Position numbers and translations under genes: made by a program. The notes beneath the pieces were generated by a model, which searched no databases, had not been told where the DNA came from, and worked only from the letters and a program-made list of their open reading frames with translations. From Adenanthera pavonina (taxonomy: Eukaryota; Streptophyta; Magnoliopsida; Fabales; Fabaceae), in the NCBI GenBank assembly GCA_026686845.1, contig JAIVEN010000003.1, forward strand, positions 6,140,501-6,204,500: 64,000 nt of DNA, written 5' to 3'. Every line of letters begins with the position of its first letter. Within the stretch, counting starts at the first letter, position 1. Shown one piece after another: positions 12,732 through 25,020 of the stretch.

Positions 12732-12789
12732 CGGGGCAAGGAGGCAAGTGGGGTGTTGGCAGACTGGAGAGCTGGAGGTGCTTCGGTGG

Positions 12790-12910
12790 TGTTTTATAAA
12801 TGAGAGGAGGCCGTGGTTGCTTACATCACAGATTACTGTGTCCCCCCTCTCTCTAACGGTCCTCCACGCGCCATCTCCGCGTCTGTCACTCGACTCTTTC
12901 CTTTATATAA
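12790..12910 (-). promoter_or_regulatory. Candidate TATA boxes of the glutaredoxin gene
   Basis: On the minus strand, TTATATAA at about 12902-12909 lies some 175 bases before the ATG, and TTTATAAA at about 12793-12800 lies some 65 bases before it. Either could set the transcription start; sequence alone does not decide. Confidence 0.4.
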
Positions 12911-13650
12911 TTCGCCCAGCTGCACATCTTTGAGATTTTATTTTATTTTTATTTTAACTAGAAATGGCCCAATATATTGCATAAATTGCATTGTTTGCAT
13001 ATATATAATGGATAGTATTTTTTTTTCCAAAAAAAACAATAGTATAATTTTTATATATACATAGTTATATTAATTAGTTAAGCCTAGTATGTGATTTTTT
13101 TGTTTGCCAACAGCCTAGTATGTGATACTGAGCAAATCAAAACAAGTCATATTACTTATACGGCACGATATATGTTTTCTAAATATACAAATTTTATTTC
13201 AATACTATTTACCTATTTAATTCTGAAATTGTGATATTTTCTCACTGTGATTTGACAAATTAGAATAACGACTTTACTAACAATGACTGAATTAAATGAA
13301 AGAAATTTAATTTTCTTTTTAAAAAAAGCCTCAAATTTGAGTCTTGCAAATAAAAAATAAAAATATCTCATTTGAAACTCAATAATAATTGAATATGAAG
13401 TGATCATGTGTATCAAATATCAAATAATTGTTAATGAGTATATTATTCACAAATCATATATAACGTAACCCATTTATAATAGTCTATATAATATACGGAC
13501 AAAGATGTGTCCAATTATATTAAGTACCACCTATCAATTGTCTTGGTATTTTTTCGCGTAATCTCATTAAACAACATGTATAAATATTTGGGAGGAAAAA
13601 AGGCTGGAAATCATGCGGACTAATCGGCCTTATGGTACTTTTTTAACATT
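12911..13650. other. AT-rich spacer upstream of the glutaredoxin gene
   Basis: Nothing coding is seen. The short minus-strand frame at 13213-13416 is A/T-driven and has no motif. Confidence 0.6.
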
Positions 13651-13660
13651 TTCTCTTGTA

Positions 13661-14460
13661 ACGTCACGGACTAGATTAATTTATAAAGTTGTAAGGCGGG
13701 CGACCTTCTTTTTGGGTTAACTATATAAGTGAGCAAAACAGGTCAGAAATCCCAATGATTCATGGGCGAGGGGAAGAGATGGAATTTGGCGGATACTTAG
13801 AAGAAGAGGAGGAAATGTCAAAGATTCCCAATCCAAGGGGGGTGTTTACTTTTCTCAAGGATCAACGGAGAATCATAATTCGTGTGGGTCGTAGATGAGA
13901 AGGAGAAGACAGGGTCACGTAATCGGGTAGTAAGTGGGTAGTTCCGGAATGGAAATATATGGAACGTTGTCACTCAACACAACGGTTGATGATTGTGAAT
14001 ATGCGTGACGTCCCATTGACTTGGACGCTGAACGGTAGGATTTGAACCCTGACGTAACCTAACCAAAAGTTAAGCCCCTGGCTGACGCGGACTGATTGGA
14101 CCCCACCCCTCCCCCCACTACCCCTCCCTGACATAATCATCGGAGGCAGGTGTTACTTCCTCGTCATCCTGACGTTCCTCTTCCGACACGTGGCCTGGAT
14201 CTCCTACATTCCTTGGGGCAGGGAAGCAATCACATACTGTGGGATTGGGCGCTACCAGCCAATGAAATGAGTCCACGTGTTTGTCAGCCGTATAATGGAG
14301 CTGGGTGTGGCTCCCCACCATCGCGAATCTAAAGTCCTAGTCATAGAGCCCTTAGCGGTGCACCGTCGATGGTGGTAAATGCGGTGTCTGCCATACGCCC
14401 CGTGATGTGTGCCCCAGTTCCATCACCCTGACCTCCCGACTTTTATTTATTTATATAAAT
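13661..14460. promoter_or_regulatory. ACGT-element (bZIP site) cluster with a plus-strand TATA box
   Basis: Within about 620 bases are ACGTCA (13661), TCACGT (13915), three TGACGT sites (14006, 14050, 14170) and two CACGTG G-boxes (14187 and 14274, the first as ACACGTGG). A CCAAT lies near 14258 and TTATATAAAT at 14451-14460. TGACG and G-box cores are known bZIP sites (TGA and ABF classes). The patch is GC-richer than its flanks. It could act in either direction: as a distal module of the minus-strand glutaredoxin, or as promoter of an unrecognised plus-strand transcript starting near 14485. Confidence 0.5.
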
Positions 14461-17400
14461 ACATACATACAAGTATTCTATATATCATTTCTGCTCACAG
14501 CTTCTCTTTTACTACCTGTAGTTTCAGCCGCTGTTCTGAACCTTCAAAGCAATTCCCTTTTTTGTTGGGCAAACAAAGCAATTCCCCTTTATTATTAGAT
14601 TCATCTATATATGCACTTACATATGGTTGTGAACTATTCAAATTCAAACGGCTAGTATTTGTTTTAATTATATTGTAATTCAGGGATAACCAGAAGTAGG
14701 TTTTATATATTACACAGATCGAGCAGGTCGAGTATAAAATGAATCACATATTATTCATACAAGCTGATATAAACTGTGGGGCTTGTTATAAATTTGATTA
14801 TATTTATAGATACTGATATATTATTGATTACTCATGTGGATCCTTGACCCTTCTTCTTAACACTAGCTAGCTCTTTCGTCTTAATTTCAGCTATACATTT
14901 TTCTATACACACACATAAATAGTCTGGTTTTGCGCTCAAATTTTGTTCAGATCAAGAGAATAATTATATATATATACTTTAAATATATAAACATCGATGA
15001 ATGGGATTTGAACTATGAAGACATTAATTAATCCATTCCGAAATTCTGTAGTGAAAAAATAACTAATTTGTGATATCTCTATCAACATAACTTAATGTTA
15101 GGTTTCCTAGTAATATATTATTTGTTGTGAATGAAGGAATAAAGATTTGACTGGACGTGTGGATTCAAAATCATGGATGGACGTGACTCGTTTGGTTAAA
15201 TGCAAGAGTGGACAAATACAATTAAAAGGATGTTTGGTTTATATTTATGTAAATCAAATCATAGTTTCTATTTATTATTTTTTTTATTTAAATAGGTTTG
15301 TTGTGTACTTCTCTATTTTTATCTAAATTTTATTTTTATAAATTATTGTTATTCTAATAATTTTTTTATAAAAAAATAATTCAAATGGACACCAAACCAA
15401 TCACAGGGAGTTGTGTCCGCTTTTGAAATTGGGTTTGAGGTTTTTGTTGCGTGGAAGTGGCGCTCATGGTCATCATGCATATGAAGTCAAATCTAAAACA
15501 CACAAAAAGCAGGATGTCATCATCGTCAGCCATTCAAATTTCACACCCCAACTCACACGGTGGCCTGTCACTTAATTACTTGTATCCTCTCCCCAGTATA
15601 GTATAATACATGTATATATGTACCAGAAGCAAAGTTTATAAAAAAAATATATAGAGAAGGAATTGAATAAAATGCAAGTCTTTTATGGCATGAGGGCACA
15701 CAGAAACAGTCGCGAAAGGAAACCCTCGCCCCTTCGTTTACTACTCTCCCCGCGGGACGATATATAGACATGCCACCGACCTCTGGTAATTTAAATTTCT
15801 TTCTTTATTTGTAAATAATTAACGAGTATGTAACGTTTAATATTGAAATTAGTATATATATATATATATATATCTGTATGTATTATTAGGAACGTGTAAG
15901 GGCCGGGAACATATATATATATATATATAACGCGCGTGCAAATTAACCAAAACGTTTTAATTATGTGGATGGGCATATATTGGGGGTTGTGCTTCAGTAA
16001 GCAATTAAGCACCATTCAAATCCAGGAGGAATTCGAATATCTGCACTGAATAAAAGTATCCTACACAGATTGATATATATATATATATATATTGTGTGTG
16101 TGTGTGTTGTATTTGATGGTATTTCATTTTCCTTTTACGTGTTTTTTTGTTGGGTCAACTGGAAGATGATGCGCATCCCCACCCCGCGCTCCCCCCCCCC
16201 CCCCCGCCCCCCCACAAAACCACACAAAAAACCCCCCACATTGACACGTATACTCCTTCTGCGTCTTTAATATAATTATTAAGTCATTTTCAATTAATTT
16301 GTTGAAACAAAAAAAAATTAGTTACAATATTAATATATATGATTTTTATTTTTATCTATAATAAATATCACCAATTTAAATAATTTATATACTCCCCCTC
16401 ACTCATAAATAAAGATAACAAAGGCGATTAAGTTACATAGTATATATTTGGTTGTCATGGTAGAGGTAGGACTTGAAAAAGGAGTCGTGAGCAATGAATC
16501 TGAAATTCATGAGCCGGCGAATAGATGGTGGCATAAAGTTGAAGCCACCTGTCAGGCTGCGGGGGCATCACTAGACCACTTGGATACCTTTTCTCTCATC
16601 ATCATCATCATTATTATTATCATTACTTACTCACCCTTTTATCCTAAATATTAGATTATTTTTAAAATATAAAATAATATTTATTATGTATTTATAAAAA
16701 ATTATTTTTATTTAATTTTATTATGAAACAAATTAAATGAGAATAATTTTAAAAAAATATTGTTACTTTTAAAAATTTAAAATAATGATTTGGTTAAAAA
16801 ATTTTATATAAAATATTGAAGAAATTATTATTATTATTTTTAGGAGATATAATTGATTTTTTTTGTATACCTAATGTTAGTCACATGGATTTATCTTATT
16901 TTAATTAAAAAAATTATTAAGGTATAAATTAATTTAAATTGAATTGGACAGAACCTTTAAAATAATAAGATCTACCACTAAATAGATAATATGATTGTAT
17001 TTTCAAAAACTTGAATTCAAAAATTTTTTTTAAAACATTCACGGTCCCATGAACTCAGTAAGAAAAGTTCAACTATTCAAGCATACAAATAGAATGAATA
17101 TGTTTCAGATAATCCAGGTTTATCCTGAGAAAAATGGCCTCTCCTCTTGGGCCTCTGGGTCTCAACGGAACTTTTAGGATTATTCTTCCCAAATTCACAC
17201 TTTTATACGTTGAACCTTTGAAACTAACATTACTAAGATGTTACTGAGTAATGGATCTGGTTCCGTTCCTTTCTGATACCCAAGATTTAATTGAATTTTT
17301 AAGTTTGTTTGAGGAAAAGCCTTTGTTGTGTTGGAGTAAGAGCTCTGAAAATAGGAAATAAAAGATACAATTAAACATAGTTTGTTATTTAATGCTAGAA

Positions 17401-18255
17401 ATACATCAACTGAAGCTGGGGATGGCAGTGTTTGGGAAAATGTAGTGTTTATATATATAGCTAATACTCTTACTTCCTAATCCATAAACACACGCTCTTC
17501 TTATTGATATAGGGCTTCTTCCACCTTTTGATGAGAGCCCGCATAATTATTGTAGTTGCTATGCAAGAGATTTCACATCTGTGTTATACCAATTAAAAAT
17601 TGCTTAAAAATCCTCTAATAAGATTTAGGAACTTCTTAAAATCACCGATTAATTTGAAAGCAATTTTACCGAAAAATCATTATTTAGCAAAAGACAACAT
17701 TAATGAGCATTATAATGTATAAATTCTTTAAAAGATCAAATGAATACATGTTATTTTTCTTAGTTGTATCATTTACACTCGTTAAAATTAAAATTCAACC
17801 AATCTTATGTATTTATGTTTACCCCATGATAAAAATGAATTTGTTATGTCATGAAGATATTATATTTTTAAAAAACACTAATAGTTTATTTCTTTAAATG
17901 AAAAACTTAATTAAAAAAATCTAGTTTAATGGCACCACTGGATTTCCCTAACAAGGATGTGACTATTACCGGTATTGCCTATAATTTGCGGTGAAGGTGC
18001 CTAAAACCTTGAACACCTACAGGCTCACCATTTGAATTATGAATCATCAATCACTATATACAAATTCTGAATACTATATTCTATTACTTTCTGTTTCTGT
18101 GGGTACAAGCACGTAGTTTTTACCTTTTTCATATATTTTTATATTATCATTTGAAATTGATTGACGTTTTATTCCTCTTCAAAAACAATAAAGACTTCAA
18201 CCTCAAATATTGTGGGAGGTGGATCCCATTGTAGGTAGGATCCAACTTCTCCTTT
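14461..18255. other. Intergenic, AT-rich, several microsatellites
   Basis: No gene is supported. Dinucleotide repeats occur at 15853-15872 and 15910-15929 (TA), at 16072-16092 (AT) and at 16093-16107 (GT). A C15 run starts at 16191. Long A/T-only stretches fill 16650-17050. Frames such as 16448-16654 and 17703-17897 carry no motif. Confidence 0.6.
16191..16213. repeat. Poly-C tract
   Basis: C15, one G, then C7, followed by an A/C-rich stretch. Such a run can form i-motif or G-quadruplex structures and is prone to assembly error. Confidence 0.85.
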
Positions 18256-19533
18256 CACCTAATAATATCCCGGAAGCCGAATGTTAGGAACTGGGTCTCT
18301 CTGAACTCTGGAAGTGACCTTTCGTGGCTTTTGTACGGCCACCTGCACAGCAGTAGCCGAAGATGAAGCCCCCCTTTCGGTCAGAAAGTCGGCCAGACGA
18401 AAATTCAACTCTGTGCTTGGAAACGAAGAGTTCGACGGTGAAGGTTCTTCTCCGGTGCCCAAAACCTCCCTCTCAATCAGGATTCGATGAGAGGACGACC
18501 CAACCGATGCCTCGGATCCTCGGTTTGAACTCATGGTGGGTGGGAAAGGTATAGAATAGTGTGAAGTACTTGAGAAAAGGGGAAAACACAGAAGAGGGCG
18601 TACCTGGAAAAATGACGGAAGGGACAAGGAAAAGGAGGCCAGAGACGACGAAGAGATTCAGAGAAAATGAAAAGCAGATGTAGGTTGAAATAAAGGATGA
18701 GCACCCAAGTCCAATACATATATAGTGAATACTCCTCCTCGAAAACAAGCAAATTAATCATGACTTTGGGGAGCCAATCGTCACCATTGGAGAACGTGAT
18801 CTGGCTGGCGAAAAGACACAGCATTAAATAACGCCGCACGCAGCTGTACGTGTAAGCACATTACCGTTTTAGAAATCGAAACGTCAAAGAGCCTCTGGGA
18901 AGGTTCTGGAATCCCTAAGGAACTGGAGCGATTTAAATTCAAAAAGCCAGTTTTTAGTCGACCCCACGATTCAGAGCCCTCTAATCCAGATTGGATTCGA
19001 GGCTCGGGGGGCTAATGTGCATGTCGAAATGAGCGTGCCGAGGTTACAAGTCCGAGGTGGACGTATGCTCCTTTGAAGCCTCACTTTCCGGGCTCATATA
19101 CACCAGGCTATAGTTCGAAGGCCGAGCTTAAGCGTAATGAACCAGGTAATATATCGGTTATTGAACGATAAGGCCGAGTAATCGTATGGCCAGATGGTCG
19201 TCCGACCGAACAACATCTCGGCCATATGGCCGACTACAGGTTTCTTCATGACAACTGTATTGCCCCAAAAACACTCGGCTAGGAGTAGTAGTTACGGGGC
19301 CATAACAGTTACGGAATCATAACTGCAGGACGAAAAATCAGGGATCACACTAAAAGAGCATGATACTCCATAATGACAATTTATGAAATATCCCGATAAA
19401 TTAGGGATTACAGGGAGAAGACGGTTTAATCTTAACGGTCGGGAGAAGGTGAATAAAAGGAAAAAAGATAAGTGTAAACGTGGAGGCACTGCATACGAAG
19501 GTGGAATAGTTTCTCGGTCTTTTGGACGGAACA
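18256..19533 (+). mobile_element. Truncated LTR-retrotransposon remnant with probable 3' LTR (19016-19533)
   Basis: A polypurine-like tract (CTCGGGGGGCTAA) ends at 19015 and is followed at once by TGTGCATG. The LTR-like block runs to ACGGAACA at 19533, so it has TG...CA ends and is 518 bp long. It is far richer in CG than its surroundings and holds a TATA-like ATAAAAGG near 19453, close to its 3' end, as in LTR promoters. Internal DNA to the left carries an antisense ORF. No gag or pol reading frame and no 5' LTR are seen. Position and antisense ORF recall Ty3/gypsy TAT/Ogre-type elements; this lineage is an inference. Confidence 0.5.
18259..18537 (-). CDS. Antisense ORF inside the LTR-element remnant
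   Basis: From the methionine at 18537 the frame encodes about 92 residues starting MSSNRGSEASVGSSSHR and ending IRLPGYY; an upstream methionine at 18627 extends it to 122. The composition is polar and Ser-rich, with no known domain recognised. On the minus strand, TATATA near 18714-18722 and a pyrimidine-rich leader precede it, so it may have its own promoter. Known TAT-lineage elements carry antisense ORFs of unknown role next to the 3' LTR; this one could be such a frame or a captured host gene fragment. Confidence 0.35.
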   Translation of the reverse strand, partial: TMSSNRGSEASVGSSSHRILIEREVLGTGEEPSPSNSSFPSTELNFRLADFLTERGASSSATAVQVAVQKPRKVTSRVQRDPVPNIRLPGYY

Positions 19534-20272
19534 GTAAGATATATGATAATTGATTACTTTCATAAGGTAATTGATTATGTTAGTAGGGAAGCATGAAATT
19601 GAGAAGGAAAAAATTGGTATAATAGGCTATGATTAAGGGTTAATTGATTATTTTTTATGACACTTTGAAAACTCATAAAAATGAAAGAATCGATGCTCGA
19701 TTTGATTTATAGACTTAAAATCTTCAATGATATTAAAAGAAATATTTTAAAATTGTTTAAAAAATCTTTTAAACTCAATCATCCTCAATTACTCACATCC
19801 AAATTTAAAAATTAAGAACTTGAATTTTGATCTTTCAATTTAAGCTCCCAAGTTCTTATTCTCCAAAACTCTCTTCTTTTTATTAAAATTCTTTGTTCCA
19901 CTAATTAACTCCATAATTATATTCTTCTTCTTTACTTAATTACATAAGAAATCCATATTAAGTCTAATAGTTAATCAAAATTTTCCTCAAATAATATGTA
20001 TGATATAAGTAACATTAAATAATTATATCATGCAAATTTTTTACTTCACTATTTGATATTATTAAAACTAAATATGTTAGTCACCAGACCTAATAGAGGT
20101 AGAGGAGGGTGAGTGGATGGTGATGGTGATGATATGATTGGATGGTAGTGAAGACTGAAGGGAGGCAGCTCGAGCTCCTTCCCACTGAAAATGGAAGGAG
20201 ATGGAGGGAAAATGATGAAGAAGACAGTGAAGAGGTGTTATCCCAAAACAGGAACAAAAGACAGAAAGGTAA
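19534..20272. other. Intergenic, AT-rich
   Basis: No gene is seen. A purine-rich patch at 20090-20320 gives a minus-strand open frame of 81 codons without recognisable domains. Confidence 0.6.
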
Positions 20273-20934
20273 GGCCTGTTTAGTTGGGAGAAATTATGTG
20301 GAAAGGAGGTAAGGTGAATCAATTAAAATAAATTCAAATAAAAATGGGTGAATAAAAATGAGAAAAAATTAAAAAATAGGAAAAAAAATTTTCATAAAAT
20401 TTTTCCTTTTTAATGATCAAAATGCCCCTTCAAAATTTTAATCTTTATGAACTATAACCTGTAAAAAAATATTATATCAAATAGATTATGTTCCCAATTA
20501 AATAAATGCATATTAAATTTTAATCAAAGGAAATTAAATTAATCATGAGATAAAGTTTAAGTTAAATTTTGAGAAAAATTATGAGTTAAAATAATAAAAA
20601 TAAAAAACATAAAATATTGAAAAATAATTTTAAACTTTTATTTTTTAGACAAACATATATCTAAACACATATATATTTATTAAATAGATATTGAAAAAAT
20701 AAAATTTATTTATTAAAATTTGAGAAAAAAATTATTAAACTAAAAAGACTTTTGATTAAAATTATCCAAATATAATTACTTTTATTAAAATTAATTTTCA
20801 AATAAATCATCCAAATATAAACATGTCAATCCAAAATCAATTTTTACTATAACTATGTTATAAAACTAATTCTATTAAAACTTTATTTTACTTGGTTGAA
20901 AAATTAAACTGGCACTAAGCCCCTATCTAAACAC
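20273..20934 (+). mobile_element. MITE-like repeat, copy A
   Basis: The left end GGCCTGTTTAGTTGGG is mirrored at the right by GCCCCTATCTAAACACC (inverse complement GGTGTTTAGATAGGGGC), giving short imperfect inverted termini. The interior is A/T-rich without coding frames and contains TGATCAAAATGCCCC. A related copy in the same orientation lies at 27560-28082. Confidence 0.55.
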
Positions 20935-23007
20935 CACTTCCATTCAAAAAATGTTTTTAATTATCAGTATTCCTCTTCCCTCCCCCACATATATATATAT
21001 ATATATGATATGTGAAAAAAATAAATAAATTAAGAAAAATAATTGAACTTAATTGGAAGCCTTAATTTTATTAAAAAATAATTACCATCATTCAAAAAAT
21101 GTCCTATATTCATTTCTTCCTTTTTTTTCTATACAAAGAGCCATTAATTGTAAAGTAAATTTATACAAAAATATTTTTAAAAAATTATAAATATTTCACT
21201 ATATCTTATAAAGGTCTTATATTAACAAACAAGGAAAATTTTTGAAAATGGCCTAATACTGCCCCAAAAAATAGAAAAGAAAGAAAATGGCCTCATAAAA
21301 GAAGACGGACAGAGTATAATCATGAATATATTGTTTTAAATATCTTTCAACGTTGACCCAAGAAAAAAATCTCTTTCATCAAAAGATAACTAAGGAATTT
21401 TTTTCCCAAATCAATGATTTCAATTGGTTTAAAAAACGGCAAGAAAAGATAAGTTTCAAATAAATATTATTTATAATTGGTCAGAATTGACCACATGTAT
21501 TTGCAAGAACTTTATATGGGTCACATAATTCACAACTATAATAATCTGAATATAGGAACATAAAGAAATTAGGGAATTGGTTGGGAAGCCTTAGTGAACA
21601 TGTTCTGGAGAAAAATTTGGAATAACTTAATCCATTATTAAAATGATAAATGAAGGGAATATTGTCAGTTATAACAATTTGAAACATATAAATTTGTTCA
21701 GAAAATTAAACTATTCAATAATCCGTTACAAGAAACAAAATCATATAAATAAGAACCAGAATTTGAGAACAAGGCCATTCATTTTTTTTAAATCCATATT
21801 AATGCATGGGAAAAATATTTATAGGTAATTAAATGGAGACATAAATATGAATTTGATAATTTAAGGATTCAATAAAAAATGTACTCATGAAATATAGTAA
21901 TTAATAACATTTAGAGTCCATTAAAAACTTTCACACAAATTACTATAAAAAGTAAAAATTATAAATAAAAAAATAGTAGTAGTTATACGCAGGAGGAACG
22001 CCAGGTTGGCGCCCAAAAGAACGGAGCAGAAAAGATATGCATAAAGGCACTAAATTAATTTACCGGTTTGGGGTTATGATTTTTGATTTGACACCACCAC
22101 TTTTAACCCTTATTTGTTTTATAGTACCCGAAACACATAATATTTGGAATATTCCTATCATCAATTCGAACTGTCTATCTATTGACTGGCCTACTTAATT
22201 TGTTTTTAATCTCCGCCTAAATAATAACGTCCTTTCGTTTATATATATATATATATATATATATTTTTTCCAATTCTATTGTGAACTTTAACAAAGCCAC
22301 TAATTTCAAACATCTAACACGTCTTCTTTGAGTATGGGCCCATGAATTATGTGGGTAGTGGAGAACAAGGTGGAATCGATGGGTGGCAGGGGAGGAGTTG
22401 TGATGGATGCCAAAAGGGAATTTTTTTATTTTGATTTTTTTTGGGGCCAGATTTTTTATTTTGAATTTGATTCTGCTTTTTTACCACTTTCCTGTTCCAC
22501 TTCTACAATTAACACACTATGAGCCGCTTAAGATTCTCTCATCAAATTTTACTTTTGCAAATATGGGATAATATTTTTTAAAATATATAATCATATATTC
22601 AAAGAGAATAAATTGCATATGATTTTTTCCCTTTCTTTTTGCCTGCATATAATATAATTGCTTTATGACTCTTTTGGTTCAAATTTGAGGCACCTGTGCA
22701 GCTTTTTTATCACCTTTTTGTTAAAAAAAATTAATATTTTTATGACTTGTTTAACATTCAGAATAAATAGGTAATATTTCTTTTTTTTTCTTAATATTTA
22801 TTATACTTTTATAATTATTATTCAATAATAGTTTGGAAGACTGGAAAGTCATTTCTTACAATATAGTTGTCTTCAAATTATTATTAGTTATTATTTATTA
22901 TAAATATTTATTTATCAATAACCATGTTTATAGAGGTACACGGTTTCATTGCTCATTGCTGCAGTAGCTGCGAAGCAATAGATTGATTGACAAATCTTAT
23001 GTACTTA
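20935..23007. other. Intergenic, AT-rich
   Basis: No gene is seen. An (AT)12 repeat lies at 22241-22264. Short frames have no motif. Confidence 0.6.
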
Positions 23008-23404
23008 AATGTTATAACCATTTTGTCCAATTGTCCACTTACATATTACCACATGGATTATTTTTCCACTTCATCAATTAACACCTACCAAACTCCATTA
23101 ATGCCACGTTATCTATTAAAAAGTTAAAGAAAAATAAAAAAAACCGAATTTGCTCCCTCACGCTTCTTGATACTGATAACAGATCCAAAAATGAAAGCTT
23201 AAAATGACTGCAAGCACAAAAAGTGAAAGCTGGAACCAAGTTACTTATAACAGATCTAAGAATGAGTGAGTTGTAGCTTATATATCAGTGAAAACACAAT
23301 TCTATATCACAGTTATTCTATTAAAAAAATCCCACAAGTAAAAATTCTTCAATTTTATATCACTTTTACTGAAAATGAAGGAGAAAAGGAGTCCCATGAA
23401 GAGC

Positions 23405-23420
23405 AAAATGGGTGAGATAA
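23405..23420 (+). repeat. Target-site duplication, left copy
   Basis: AAAATGGGTGAGATAA here is repeated exactly at 25005-25020, directly after the LINE poly(A) tail. Confidence 0.9.
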
Positions 23421-25004
23421 CCCAAGAAATGTGGTGGACTTGGGTTTAGAGATCTTACAGTTTTTAATAGCGTTTGTGGTGCAAAACTTTCTTGGCGGCT
23501 GGAACATGGGAAGCAAGCACTATGGAAGACTGTTTTGAATAAAAAATATATTGCTTGTGGAGGTAATGAACACTGGTTGATAACGAATTCTAATTTTGAT
23601 TTATGGAAATTTATTTGTGGTCAAAGACATATTATTATTAAAGGTATGAAATGGGTTATATGAAATGGGAAAACTGTGAACTTTTTTTAGGATTGTTGGA
23701 TAAAAGAAGGAATGAAATTGGGGGATGCTATTGACCATAACCATATGAATTTTATTCCCAATGCAAAGGTTATTGATTGGGTCACTGAATCTGGATCATG
23801 GAATTTTCAAAAAATGAGTGATTTGCTTTCTAATGATATGATTAACATGATTAGAGCTATTGCCCCTCCTCAACATATGTTAGAGAATGATATGTGTGTT
23901 TGGGGTAAAACTAGAGATGGCCAATTTACGATTAAATCAGCTTATATATGTTGACTGTTGAAAATGTTCCTGTAAGAGATGGGGGAACTTGGCGTAAATT
24001 GTGGAAATGGAAGGGTTTGGAAAGGGTGAGAAATTTTATGTGGCTTGCTCTCCATGATAGGTTACTTACTAATAAGAAGCGGAGCAAATGGTCTAGTTCT
24101 TCTCTTATTTGTAGTTTATGTAATGAGGAAGAGGAAGCCACACTTTATGCTTTAAGAGATTACAAACAAGCAAGAAAGGTGTGGGGTGTTCATGTAAAGC
24201 CTCATTGGCATGCTGCCTTTTATTCCATGAATTTGAAACAATGGTTTGATCTTAATCTCAATAAAGATCTAGGACAGAAAGGAGTCACATATTGGCAAGA
24301 GTTATGGGGTTACGGTATTTGGCAAATCTGGACCTGGAGAAACAAAGAATGCCTTGACGAAACTTTTGGGTGGAAAATTAATCTTGCAGATGAGATTGTC
24401 ATGCTTTGTAAGAGGATGATGGCTGATTACCAAAGGAAAGCCAAGGTTTTGAACATGCCTAACACACCTAGAAATCGGCATTAGACATCTCCTAGTAAGG
24501 GATGGTTCAAGTTAAATATTGATGGTTCTGTCAGTGATGTTAATGGTTTTGCTAGCTGTGGATGTGTTCAAAGAGATGACTAAGCATGTTGGATAGGGGG
24601 GCTTTACAAATGGCTTGGGAATTCTAGTAGCTATGAGGCGGAGGCCTGGAGTATGGTTGAATTTGGAAGTAGGAGAGTGGAAGTTGAATTTGACTCCTCA
24701 ATCCTTATTGAGGATGTGTTGAATGGATCTACTTTATCTATTGGCTTTAGTCCCACATTGATGCTAATAAAGGAGCTACTCCAAAGACAATGGGATATCA
24801 AACTGAGATATATTAGTAGAGAGGCAAATGGTATTACTGGTGACATTGCTTGTTATGTTCGCGTTAATTCTGCCAGTAGCAATCTTTTGGAGGAACCACT
24901 TGTATTTGCAGGTGGTTTTGTGCTGAAGGATACTTTGGGGCTTGTCCCCTCCATGATGTAATTGTTTATTTTTTGGGCTTAGCCCACCATTGGTTTACCA
25001 AAAA
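23421..25004 (+). pseudogene. 5'-truncated LINE (non-LTR retrotransposon): RT C-terminus, zf-RVT, RNase H
   Basis: Conceptual translation begins with GGLGFRDL, the motif after the reverse-transcriptase palm. A zinc-binding zf-RVT segment follows (WRKLWKWKGLERVRNFMWLAL..., CSLCNEEEEA around 24112-24141). Last comes an RNase H-like segment starting WFKLNIDGS near 24505. At least three in-frame stops are visible: TGA near 23660, TAG near 23688 in place of a Trp, and TAA near 24580. There is also a frame shift near 23945. The copy ends in an A-run and is flanked by a 16-bp target duplication, so it arrived by target-primed reverse transcription and is dead. The 5' truncation is typical. Confidence 0.92.
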
Positions 25005-25020
25005 AAAATGGGTGAGATAA
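25005..25020 (+). repeat. Target-site duplication, right copy
   Basis: Exact copy of 23405-23420; its first A bases merge with the LINE poly(A) tail. Confidence 0.9.

Noticed and set aside
12226..12747. Long open frames on both strands over the glutaredoxin gene
   Set aside because: They are GC-driven shadows of the CCMC glutaredoxin frame and have repetitive, low-information translations.
20150..20180. String resembling miR319 (GACTGAAGGGAG...GCTC)
   Set aside because: The match is broken by an insertion, and no paired arm or hairpin of suitable length surrounds it.
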